This document shows positions 35,883-43,982 of a DNA stretch of 64,000 nucleotides, in pieces. The translations under genes and the position numbers were made by a program. The DNA comes from Myxococcales bacterium (GTDB lineage: Bacteria; Myxococcota_A; Polyangia; Polyangiales; Polyangiaceae). The notes under the pieces are model-generated. The model was given only the letters and a program-made list of their open reading frames with translations, had not been told where the DNA came from and did no database searches. Positions within the stretch are counted from its first letter, which is position 1; every line of letters begins with the position of its first letter. The DNA is taken from positions 1 through 64,000 of the forward strand of contig JANYHK010000068.1 in NCBI GenBank assembly GCA_025359105.1, in the 5' to 3' direction.

Positions 35883-36790
35883 CGACGCAATGTCACTGCA
35901 ATCCCGAGACCACGTGCTTGCAGGTCCACGGTGGTGCTCGCTTTTTGTCCGTGGCCCCACCCCACGGCGAAGATCCCGATGCCGGCGGTCGCGAGGGCGA
36001 AGGCCCCGGTGACGCCGAAAAGCACGTTGGTTCTAAGCTGGGCGGAACGCCCATCCTGCTGTCCGGCGGAGGTGGGCAGCGCGGCAAAGGTCTCGTGGCG
36101 ATGGAGGGTATCCACCCCCGACGCGATGCTGGCACCGAGGCCGATGGTGGTGACTCCGATCCCCACCCAGAACCATGTCGGGGAGATTCCTGCGGCGGCG
36201 CTGGAATTTTCCGTTCCCGGAGTCGGAGTCGGCGTCGGAGTCGGAGTCGCGGAGGGTGGCTGCGCGCCCGGCGGCGGGTTGACGTCGACGGATTGACCCG
36301 CGGCGACGGTGACGGTCGTGCGGCCGCTGGAGTCCCACTCGACGGCGTGCGAGCCGGGGGTGACCCAGGTGACGGGCTTCGCGGGGTCGCCGTCGATGCG
36401 TACGCGGCAGCTCGTTCCGTTGGGGCATTGGAGTGCGATCCGGCCGGCTCTGTGGGCAAACCTGCTGCGTGCCTGGAGCACGAGCGCCGGGGCCACTCCC
36501 CCTGCCTGCGCCGCACGCTCGACGAGGCCCATCCCGAGCACGGCGTCATCGAGCTTGAGGGCCGCTTGCAGCGCGAACGTGAGCGCGACGGGGTTCGGCG
36601 CGAGCTCGTCGGCCGCCCTGAACTCGCGCGCGGCGGAGGCGTAGTCCTTGGCGTCGTACGCCTTTGCGCCGCGGGCGTAGGCCGCGCGCGCGAGCGCGAC
36701 CGAATCGTCGTCGGCTGCTTCAACGCCCGCGGCGGCGAGGAGCAGGGCCCCCGCCAGTGCGAACGCGAGGCGCCGCGGCCGGGAGATCAC
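35879..36790 (-). CDS. Secreted/membrane TPR-like protein with PEGA-like domain
   Basis: Signal peptide (LAFALAGALLLAAAGVEA). Residues of about 30-110 are helical, TPR-like (ALARAAYARGAKAYDAKDYASAAREF, twice). A short PEGA-like beta domain follows (CRVRIDGDP, then TPGSHAVEWDSSGRTTVTV), then a Thr-Pro repeat (encoded at about 36225-36250) and two membrane helices. GTG 36790 overlaps the stop of the sigma-54 activator (GTGA), so translation is coupled; kinase downstream likewise. Probably a signal-transducing envelope protein in this three-gene set. Confidence 0.75.
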   Translation of the reverse strand: MISRPRRLAFALAGALLLAAAGVEAADDDSVALARAAYARGAKAYDAKDYASAAREFRAADELAPNPVALTFALQAALKLDDAVLGMGLVERAAQAGGVAPALVLQARSRFAHRAGRIALQCPNGTSCRVRIDGDPAKPVTWVTPGSHAVEWDSSGRTTVTVAAGQSVDVNPPPGAQPPSATPTPTPTPTPGTENSSAAAGISPTWFWVGIGVTTIGLGASIASGVDTLHRHETFAALPTSAGQQDGRSAQLRTNVLFGVTGAFALATAGIGIFAVGWGHGQKASTTVDLQARGLGIAVTLRR

Positions 36791-38103
36791 TTCACCATCC
36801 CGTACTTGACGAGCAAGCGCCCGAGGTACGTGCGATCGATGCCGGCGATGCGCGCGGCTGCCGCCTGGTTGCCGTTCGTGTGCGCGAGCACCGCGCGGAG
36901 GTACATGCGCGTGAAGCGCTCGACGAGATCGTCCTTCTGATCGCCGTAGGCTCGCTCCACGTCGACCATCTTCTCGAGCGCGACGTCGATCGCGGGCCCC
37001 TTGGCCCCGGCTTGCATCGGCAGCATCCCGATCGCAGCGAACGTGTCGACCGCGTTGCGCAGCTCGCGGATGTTGCCAGGCCACGCGTGCGCCTTGAGGC
37101 GTTCCAGTGTCGGGCCTGGGATCTCGCGCAGCCCTGCCGCGCTCGCGAACAGGCGCGCGAGCGGCTCGATGTCCTCCGGGCGCTCGCGCAGCGGCGGCAC
37201 GTGCAGCCGCACGACGGCGAGGCGGTAGTACAGATCCTCACGGAAGCGGCCGGCGCGGACCTCTTCTTCGAGGTCGCGGTTGGTCGCGGCGACGACGCGG
37301 ACCTTCACGTGCGCGGTCTTGTCGTCCCCCACCGCGCGCACCTCGCCGGTCTCGAGCGCGCGCAGGAGCGCGGGCTGCAGATCGAGCGGGAGCTCGCCGA
37401 TCTCGTCGAGAAAGAGGGTGCCGCGGTCGGCGTTCTGGAAGGCGCCTCGCCGGGCCTCTTGCGCGCCGGTGAAGGCGCCTTTCTTGTGACCGAAGAGCTC
37501 GCTGGCGACGAGCTCGCGCGCGAGCGCGCCGCAGTTGACGATCTCGAGCGGGCCGCTCGCGACCGCCGATCCCTCGTGGATCGCACGCGCGACGAGCTCC
37601 TTGCCCGCGCCCGACTCGCCGGTCACGAGCACCGTGACGAGCGAGCCCTCGATGCGCGACAGGATCGCGAAGAGCCGGCGCATCTGCTCGGAGCGCCCCA
37701 CCATCCCGCGGAAGGAGTCGGCGTCGTAGGGGGCAGGGCCCTCGAGCTGCTCGGCGTCCGGCTCGATCGCGATCTCCGCCGAGCCGAGGCGCAGGCGCGT
37801 TCCCGGCGCCACGATGATGCGGTCGACGCGCTGCCCCAGGTAGAACGTCCCGTTGCGGCTCCCGAGGTCGCGCACGCTCACCCCTTCAGGGACCAGCGTG
37901 AGCTCGGCGTGCCGCCGCGAGACCGTGGAATCGGGAATGACGAGGTCCGCGCCGCGCTGCCCGCCGACGACGCACGCCCCCTCGGTGAGGCGAAACACCG
38001 GCCCGCCGCGGCCTCCGAGGAGGCGCACCACAACGCCGAGCGGCTCGAGCTGGCCGAGGGCGATCGTCGCGGTCCGTCGGGATTTCTCGGTCGGCCCACG
38101 CAT
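36787..38103 (-). CDS. FHA-domain sigma-54-dependent transcriptional activator
   Basis: Three parts: an FHA domain (about residues 30-105: [30 protein letters not shown]), an AAA+ domain (about 130-360) with Walker A GESGAGKE, the sigma-54-contacting GAFTGA loop, Walker [11 protein letters not shown] and an arginine finger region PWPGN-like AWPGNIREL, and a C-terminal Fis-type HTH (about 400-435: [20 protein letters not shown]). FHA domains bind phosphothreonine, so a Ser/Thr kinase such as the coupled one at 34350-35882 may control it. ATG 38103 preferred. Myxobacteria use many of these. Confidence 0.93.
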   Translation of the reverse strand: MRGPTEKSRRTATIALGQLEPLGVVVRLLGGRGGPVFRLTEGACVVGGQRGADLVIPDSTVSRRHAELTLVPEGVSVRDLGSRNGTFYLGQRVDRIIVAPGTRLRLGSAEIAIEPDAEQLEGPAPYDADSFRGMVGRSEQMRRLFAILSRIEGSLVTVLVTGESGAGKELVARAIHEGSAVASGPLEIVNCGALARELVASELFGHKKGAFTGAQEARRGAFQNADRGTLFLDEIGELPLDLQPALLRALETGEVRAVGDDKTAHVKVRVVAATNRDLEEEVRAGRFREDLYYRLAVVRLHVPPLRERPEDIEPLARLFASAAGLREIPGPTLERLKAHAWPGNIRELRNAVDTFAAIGMLPMQAGAKGPAIDVALEKMVDVERAYGDQKDDLVERFTRMYLRAVLAHTNGNQAAAARIAGIDRTYLGRLLVKYGMVK

Positions 38104-38137
38104 CCTCGGCGATCTTACCCTACCTTCGACGTAGTCT

Positions 38138-38686
38138 TCACTTGCACGCGTCGGGGAAGCACCCGCACTGGCTGCCCTGGCACACGCAGCTCGCCTTTTC
38201 GCCGCACGCCGTGGGGTCTCCCTGCTGGCAGGCGTTCGTGCAGAAGTGCGCATTGGGATCCCCGAGGGTGGCGCAAAGGACGGCCTGTGAGTTGCCGAGG
38301 CAGTCGCCGAAGCTGTTGCAGTACTTCCCGACGCCGATCGAGTTGCCTTGATCGCCGGGGTGGCCGCAGCCCTTGAAGCCGGCCGAGTCGACGGCGTAGC
38401 CGGCGTCGCTCGCTCCGCTCGAGCCGCTCGACGAGCTCGTGGATGCGTCGCCCGTGGATCCCGAGCTCGAGGCGCCCGAGCTGGAAGCGCCCGAGCTGGA
38501 GCCGCCCGAGCTGGAGCCACCCGAGCTGGAGCCGCCCGAGCTGGAGCCGCCCGAGCTCGACGTCCCCTTCGTCTCGGACTGCGTCGAGCTGCCGCCGCTC
38601 CCGTCGCTGCCGCCACACGCGACCGCCGCGAGCACGACGAAGGCCGAGAACGTTCCGAACACGACGAGCTGCTTGTTGGTCTTCAT
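38138..38686 (-). CDS. Ser/Gly-repeat lipoprotein with cysteine-rich C-terminus
   Basis: Lipobox AAVACGG. Residues of about 30-70 are SSSGG/SSSGA repeats (encoded at about 38450-38560 by a 12-bp GC repeat), a flexible spacer. The C-terminal ~100 residues have about 13 cysteines, with CVCQGSQCGCFPDAC at the end, a compact disulfide domain. Good AGGAG nine bases before the ATG. Function unknown; a surface lipoprotein typical for this group. Confidence 0.75.
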   Translation of the reverse strand: MKTNKQLVVFGTFSAFVVLAAVACGGSDGSGGSSTQSETKGTSSSGGSSSGGSSSGGSSSGGSSSGASSSGASSSGSTGDASTSSSSGSSGASDAGYAVDSAGFKGCGHPGDQGNSIGVGKYCNSFGDCLGNSQAVLCATLGDPNAHFCTNACQQGDPTACGEKASCVCQGSQCGCFPDACK

Positions 38687-38794
38687 GTCTCTAGCTCCTG
38701 ATGGTTCAACTTGTACCGTTTGGATTTCGATTTGCCGTCGTCTGGCCGCTTACAGCCGACGACGTTCGCGCTCGTTCCGTGCAGACGACGTTCG

Positions 38795-39778
38795 CTAGAA
38801 CGTTCCCCAGTGACCTCCGTCGCAGAGGAGGTTGCCGAGCCCCGCGCCGTCGACCGTCTGCCCGAAGGCGACGCACATCTCGAGGCCGAAGGGGAGGTCG
38901 TGGTCGGTCGTGTTGTTCCATCGGCACTGCACGTGCACCTCGTCGCCCGCGCGCAGCTCGTACGGCGAGGACGGATCACGGCGGATCTCCGGCGGGTGGA
39001 AGACGAACGCCGGGTCCCAGTCGATGTCGAAGATTCGGTCGACCTCGCCGCCGCGCGTGCGCTCGATGAGGATGTGCTCGCCCCACGCGTGCATGTGCGG
39101 CTGGAGCATCCAGAGCGAGATGCTCTGCTTCATCGTGCAGTGCACGTCGTAGGTCGAGTGCCCCGGCTTCGCGCGCATCTTCGTGTCGAGCCAGGTCGCC
39201 GCGCTCGAGCGCGTGACGGGGGCGCCGGGGTCGGCGAAGCGCACGTTCACCGCCGATTGCGCGTCGACGGCCGCGATGCCGGGGTTCAAGTAGTGGTGGT
39301 TCGCGACGATCTGGGCGCCCTTGGGAACGCGCGCGACCAGGTTGCCCGGCAGCTTCGCGGCGGCCCCCTCGCCGCCGCCGCTCACGAAGCGGAACGACGC
39401 CATGTCGTCGTCGGTGCAGAGGCGTGTCGTGCCGGCCGGCTGCGGGCGTTCCGTGTAGAAGAGGACGACGTGGTGACCGGTCTTCGACTGGAACGCGTCG
39501 ACCTCCTGCACGTCCAGGTCGCGATCGGCGATGTGGTCGGTCCACGTGCACCACTCCTCGCTCGCTTGCGGAGCTATCCCCTTCACGATCGGCAGCACGA
39601 CCTGAAAGCCGTTCGCGGGCGGCGCGTCGACCTTCGTGCCGCCGAGGATCGTCGTCTGATCCTGCGCCGGCGGTGCACCGTTGCCTTGCCCCTGCGGGGC
39701 CGAGGTGGACGTCGACGGGCTGCTGCACGCCGCGATGGCGAGCAGTGCGGTGAGCAGCGGGCAGAGCGAGCTTCGCAT
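38795..39778 (-). CDS. PHM-like copper-type II ascorbate-dependent monooxygenase lipoprotein
   Basis: Lipobox AIAACSS, a short Ser/Thr/Gly linker, then a domain whose metal signatures recall the peptidylglycine/dopamine monooxygenases: NHHYLN (two histidines) and LQPHMHAWGEH, plus a Met (LEMCVAF) that would be the CuM ligand. These enzymes hydroxylate C-H bonds with two coppers, O2 and an electron donor. The substrate is unknown; bacterial homologues are uncharacterised. ATG 39778 has AGGGAG nine bases upstream. Confidence 0.8.
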   Translation of the reverse strand: MRSSLCPLLTALLAIAACSSPSTSTSAPQGQGNGAPPAQDQTTILGGTKVDAPPANGFQVVLPIVKGIAPQASEEWCTWTDHIADRDLDVQEVDAFQSKTGHHVVLFYTERPQPAGTTRLCTDDDMASFRFVSGGGEGAAAKLPGNLVARVPKGAQIVANHHYLNPGIAAVDAQSAVNVRFADPGAPVTRSSAATWLDTKMRAKPGHSTYDVHCTMKQSISLWMLQPHMHAWGEHILIERTRGGEVDRIFDIDWDPAFVFHPPEIRRDPSSPYELRAGDEVHVQCRWNNTTDHDLPFGLEMCVAFGQTVDGAGLGNLLCDGGHWGTF

Positions 39779-39946
39779 CTTTCGTGTCTCCCTTCGTGGG
39801 GACACATCGCAACCGCCGTGCCGTCGCGCGCCGCGCGTCCTTCTGCATGCTTGGCGCAGCGGAGGCGGGAAACGTGCGGACTTTAGTCTACCGGCGGTCG
39901 GACACGAGGCACACGCGGGCAAGACTGAGACTAGGCACGGGCAGGC

Positions 39947-40582
39947 TCACGGGCAGTCGAGCCGCGCGCCGCCGGCGATCGGATTGCACGCGCAGCCGTG
40001 CGGGTCGCACTTCGCGGTCGGCGCGCACGACACCTCCGAGCAGGAGAAGTCGAACGCGTTCTGGCACGCGTAGGCCTGCTCGCCCGTGCCCGTGTGGCGA
40101 ACGCAGAACTCCGAGAACGGGGTGCCGGTGATGCAGAAGATAGGGCCGCAGCGGTAACGAAAACCGGGAGGGGTGCACGTGGCGTCGCTCGACGTGTCCT
40201 GTCCGCGGCCATTGGCGGCGCACTCGTCGGCGTCGACGATGCCGTCGCACGCGCACACCGACGGGGCGGAGCTGCACGGCGTTCTCGGAACCCGGCAGTG
40301 CCCGGGTTGCCCGCGGCCGCAGAGGTGGTCGGAGAAGTGGCAGACGGTCCCGAGCGGGCAGTCTGCGTTCGCGCCGCACGTGGGGCCGGCGTCGGCGGGG
40401 GTCGATCCGTCGGAGGTTCCAGTCGAGCCGCTGCTGCTTGCGCCGCTCGAGGATCCGCCGCCGTCGCCGCCGCCCTTGCCGGGGACCTGGAAGGACCAGT
40501 CCAGCGCACAACCCGCGAGGCATGCCGCAGCAAGGGCCACGCCCCACCGCGAAGCCCGAGCCGCGAGGCGCCCATCGCGCAT
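39947..40582 (-). CDS. Cysteine-rich lipoprotein, hypothetical
   Basis: Lipobox CLAGCAL at about residue 23, a Gly/Ser/Thr-rich linker (about 35-60), then about 18 cysteines in repeating short motifs (CGANADCPLGTVC, CACDGIVD, CAPTAKCDPHGCAC), a disulfide-rich surface-type pattern. Starts 42 bp from hemE, which runs the other way. I cannot name a family. It may follow the copper monooxygenase gene, 168 bp away on the same strand. Confidence 0.7.
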   Translation of the reverse strand: MRDGRLAARASRWGVALAAACLAGCALDWSFQVPGKGGGDGGGSSSGASSSGSTGTSDGSTPADAGPTCGANADCPLGTVCHFSDHLCGRGQPGHCRVPRTPCSSAPSVCACDGIVDADECAANGRGQDTSSDATCTPPGFRYRCGPIFCITGTPFSEFCVRHTGTGEQAYACQNAFDFSCSEVSCAPTAKCDPHGCACNPIAGGARLDCP

Positions 40583-40624
40583 GCGCACATGATACGCGGC
40601 CAGTGGTACATTGTCCCGACCCCC

Positions 40625-41641
40625 ATGAACGACCGCTTCCTTCGGGCCTTGCGCCGCGAAAAGACCGACGTTACCCCCGTCTGGTTCATGCGCCAGGCCG
40701 GCCGCTACATGCCCGAGTACCGCGCCCTCCGCCTCAAGCACACCCTCCTCGAGCTGTGCAAGACACCGGAGCTCGCCACCCAAGTCACGCTGCAGCCGCT
40801 GCGCCTCGGCGTCGACGCCGCCATCCTGTTCGCGGACATCCTGTTGCCGCTCGAGCCGATGGGCGCGTCCTTCGAGTTCGCGAAAGGCGAAGGACCGGTC
40901 ATCCACGAGCCCATCACGAACCGCGCGCAGATCGACAAACTTCGCGTCATCGACCCCGAGGAGGGGCTCGGCTACGTGCTCGCTGCCATCAAGAGCATCA
41001 AGAAGGAGCTCACGGGCAAGCTCCCCCTCATCGGCTTCGCCGGCGCGCCGTTCACGCTCGCGAGCTACCTCATCGAGGGGGGCAAGTCCGCGCACTTCGC
41101 CAAGACCAAGCGCCTCATGTACGCCGAGCCGGACGCGTGGAACGCCCTCATGGGGAAGCTGGCCGAGGTCGTCCGCAAGTACCTGCGCGCGCAGATCGCC
41201 GCCGGCGCCGACTGCGTTCAGCTCTTCGACTCGTGGGTCGGCCAGCTCTCGCCCGACGACTACCGCGACTACGTTCAGCCGCACGTCGCGCACATTCTGA
41301 AGGACGTCGAGAAGGCGGGCGTTCCGGTCATCCACTTCGGCACGGGCACGCAGGCTCTCCTCGAGCTGCAGCGCGACGCCGGCGGCACCGCTATCGGCCT
41401 CGATTGGCGCACGCCGTTCGCCGAGGGATGGAAGCGCATCGGCTACGATCGCGCGGTCCAGGGGAACATGGACCCGACGGTCCTCTTCGCCCCTGTCGAG
41501 ATCGCCAAGCAGCACGCCAAGCGCGTCCTCGACGCGGCGGGGAAACGTCCGGGCCACGTCTTCAACCTCGGCCATGGGATCCTGCCGGAGACGCCCGTCG
41601 AGACGGTCCAGGCCGTCATCGACTTCGTTCACGAGCAATGA
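40625..41641 (+). CDS. hemE: Uroporphyrinogen decarboxylase
   Basis: Classical HemE features: WFMRQAGRYMPEYR near the start (arginines bind substrate carboxylates), FADILLPLEPMG with the catalytic Asp region, LIGFAGAPFT, and the C-terminal HVFNLGHGILPETPVE signature. Length of 338 matches the family. Decarboxylates four acetate side chains of uroporphyrinogen III in cytoplasmic heme synthesis. ATGA overlap with hemH; first of the three-gene operon hemE-hemH-hemG. Confidence 0.96.
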   Translation: MNDRFLRALRREKTDVTPVWFMRQAGRYMPEYRALRLKHTLLELCKTPELATQVTLQPLRLGVDAAILFADILLPLEPMGASFEFAKGEGPVIHEPITNRAQIDKLRVIDPEEGLGYVLAAIKSIKKELTGKLPLIGFAGAPFTLASYLIEGGKSAHFAKTKRLMYAEPDAWNALMGKLAEVVRKYLRAQIAAGADCVQLFDSWVGQLSPDDYRDYVQPHVAHILKDVEKAGVPVIHFGTGTQALLELQRDAGGTAIGLDWRTPFAEGWKRIGYDRAVQGNMDPTVLFAPVEIAKQHAKRVLDAAGKRPGHVFNLGHGILPETPVETVQAVIDFVHEQ

Positions 41642-42573
41642 CCAAGAAGGCCGTCGTCCTCATCGCCCACGGCACCGTCGACAAACTCGACGATCTCCCG
41701 GAGTTTCTGGGCAACATCCGGCGCGGTCAGCCGGTAAACGCCGAGCTGCTCGCCGAGGTGCGCCGTCGCTACGAGGCGATCGGTGGAAAGTCCCCGCTCC
41801 TCGGCATCACCAAGAACGTGGCCGCCAAGGTGGAGCGCGCGCTCTCGGTGCCCACGCGCGTGGCGATGCGGCTGTGGCACCCGTACCCGAAGGACGTCCT
41901 CACGGCCCTCGGCGCAGAGGGCGTGACCAAGGTGGCTGTCGTGCCGCTCGCGCAGCACTCGGCCGCGATCTACGGCACGGCGATGAAGGACGCCGCCGCC
42001 GCCCTCGCCAAGGATGGCGGGCCCACGATCGAGATTGCCGCGGCGTCCAACTGGGGCAGGAAGGGCACGCTCCTCGACGCGTACGCCACGAACATCCACA
42101 AGGCGGTCGCGAAGATCCCCGAGCTGGAGCGCGCTCGCACGCGCATCGTGATGACGGCGCACAGTTTGCCGACGTTCATCATCAAGCAGGGCGATCCCTA
42201 CGAGGACGAGGTCCGGGCGAGCGCCATGATGATCGCTCTCCGCCTCGGCCCCAACGCGCCCGACTACGTCGTCGCGTTCCAGAGCCAGGGGATGAGCGGC
42301 CCCGGCCCCGGCGGCAAGCCCGTCGAGTGGCTCGGTCCGGACTTGCGCGCCGCTATCGACGCGGCCGCGCACGACGGGATGCGCCACCTCGTCGTCGCGC
42401 CCATCGGGTTTCTCGCCGACCACGTCGAGATCCTCTACGACATCGACATCGAGGCGAAGGGGTGGGCGCAGGAGCGCAAGATCGTGCTCCACCGGAGCGA
42501 GTCGCTCAACGACGGTGACGGTCTCGTACGCGCCGTGATCGAGGTCGCGCGACCGCTCCTCGGGGGGCCATGA
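41638..42573 (+). CDS. hemH: Ferrochelatase
   Basis: Conserved motifs: AHGTV near residue 10, PYPKDVL and VVPLAQHSA, TAHSLP (metal/His) at about residue 180, and the Glu-containing HVEILYDIDIEAK at about 265. Inserts Fe2+ into a porphyrin. About 311 residues fits the family. ATGA overlap links it to hemE and it shares an overlap with the next gene, so the operon is translationally coupled. Whether the substrate is proto- or coproporphyrin is not shown; see hemG. Confidence 0.93.
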   Translation: MTKKAVVLIAHGTVDKLDDLPEFLGNIRRGQPVNAELLAEVRRRYEAIGGKSPLLGITKNVAAKVERALSVPTRVAMRLWHPYPKDVLTALGAEGVTKVAVVPLAQHSAAIYGTAMKDAAAALAKDGGPTIEIAAASNWGRKGTLLDAYATNIHKAVAKIPELERARTRIVMTAHSLPTFIIKQGDPYEDEVRASAMMIALRLGPNAPDYVVAFQSQGMSGPGPGGKPVEWLGPDLRAAIDAAAHDGMRHLVVAPIGFLADHVEILYDIDIEAKGWAQERKIVLHRSESLNDGDGLVRAVIEVARPLLGGP

Positions 42574-43964
42574 GCAGGAGGCGCGTCGTCGTCGTCGGCG
42601 GAGGGATCTCCGGCCTCACCGCGGCCCACGCGCTCGCACCGACGTGCGACGTTACGCTCTTCGAGGCGGCGCCACGGCTCGGCGGGAACATCGTGACCGT
42701 GGACACCGCGGGCTTCACGCTCGATGGCGGCCCCGACTCGTGGGTGAACACAAAGCCCGCCGCCTCCGAGCTCGCGCGCGCGCTGGGCCTGGCGGGCGAA
42801 CTGATCGACACCGAGGGGGCGAGCCGCAAGGTCTACGTCTCCCACAAGGGCGAGCTGCTCCCTATGCCGGACGGCCTCGTCCTCGGCATCCCGACGAAGC
42901 TCGGCCCCATGGTCACGACGCCGCTCTTCACGTGGGACGGAAAGCTGCGCATGGCGCTCGAGCCGTTCATACCGGCGCGCCAGTCGGACACCGACGAGTC
43001 CATCGGGGAGTTCTTCTCACGAAGGCTCGGCGACGAGGTGACCGACAAGCTCATCGCGCCGATGCTCGGCGGCATCTACGCCGGCGACGCGTGGGAGATC
43101 TCGATGCAAGCCACGTTTCCGCAGTTCATCCAGTCGGAGCGCACGCACGGGTCACTCGTCCGCGCGATGCGCGCGGCGAAGAAGCCTGCGGCGACCGGCG
43201 AGAAGCCGAAGGGGGCGTTCACGTCGCTCCGCGGCGGGATGGTCTCGCTCGTCGAGGCGCTCGCGACTCGGCTCGAGCCGGCCGCGAAGCTGCGCCTCGG
43301 GCGGCGCGTCGACGCCATCGCCCGCGCGACCACCGAGGACGCGTGGACGGTCGTGCTGGAGGGCGGCGAGCGCGCGGCGGCGGACGACGTCATCTTCGCC
43401 GGCCCCGCCACGGCGCTGCAGCATGCGGCGCGGGCGCTCGACCCGCGCCTCGCCGCGGCGCTTGGCACGCTCCGTTACACCACGACGGCGACGGTGTTCT
43501 TCGCGCTACGGCGCGACGACGTGGACCATCCGCTCGATGGGGTCGGTTACATCGTGCCGCGCTCGGAGCGCCGCTCGACGATGGCGGCGACGTGGGTGTC
43601 GAGCAAGTGGGCGAACCGCGCGCCGGAGGGTCACGTCCTCATTCGCACCTTCTTCGGCGGGGCCGGCCGTGAGGCGGTCGTGGACCTCGGCGACAAGGAG
43701 CTCGTCGAGCTCGCCACGCGCGAGCTCGAGGAGATGATGCATATCCGCGTCCGCCCCGTCTTCACTCACGTCTTTCGTTTCCGCCAGGCGAGCCCGCAGC
43801 CCACCCTCGGTCACCTCGGCCGCGTGCGTCACATCCGCGATGAGCTCGCGAGGTCGCCGGGCCTGCACGTGACGGGCAGCGGCTTCGCGATCGGCATTCC
43901 CGACTGCATCAAGCTCGCGCAAGAGACCGCCCGCGCCGTCCTCGCGCGCCCGCTCGCGTCGTAG
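42570..43964 (+). CDS. hemG: Protoporphyrinogen oxidase, HemG/HemY-type FAD enzyme
   Basis: FAD-binding start GGGISGLTAAHAL (Rossmann GxGxxG) and a C-terminal GIPDCIKLAQETARAV with conserved FAD-contact region are typical of HemY-type protoporphyrinogen oxidases, also known as HgoY in some bacteria; 464 residues is the normal size. It oxidises protoporphyrinogen IX with O2. Overlaps hemH by 4 bp (ATGA). The three genes end heme synthesis at the membrane. Symbol could equally be hemY. It precedes a convergent kinase. Confidence 0.88.
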   Translation: MSRRRVVVVGGGISGLTAAHALAPTCDVTLFEAAPRLGGNIVTVDTAGFTLDGGPDSWVNTKPAASELARALGLAGELIDTEGASRKVYVSHKGELLPMPDGLVLGIPTKLGPMVTTPLFTWDGKLRMALEPFIPARQSDTDESIGEFFSRRLGDEVTDKLIAPMLGGIYAGDAWEISMQATFPQFIQSERTHGSLVRAMRAAKKPAATGEKPKGAFTSLRGGMVSLVEALATRLEPAAKLRLGRRVDAIARATTEDAWTVVLEGGERAAADDVIFAGPATALQHAARALDPRLAAALGTLRYTTTATVFFALRRDDVDHPLDGVGYIVPRSERRSTMAATWVSSKWANRAPEGHVLIRTFFGGAGREAVVDLGDKELVELATRELEEMMHIRVRPVFTHVFRFRQASPQPTLGHLGRVRHIRDELARSPGLHVTGSGFAIGIPDCIKLAQETARAVLARPLAS

Positions 43965-43982
43965 CCCCTAGTCTGGTCTGAA

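Noticed and set aside
38758-38795. 12-bp exact direct repeat GACGACGTTCGC (two copies, 26 bp apart)
   Set aside because: The second copy runs into the stop codon of the copper monooxygenase gene; too short and CG-rich to call regulatory.
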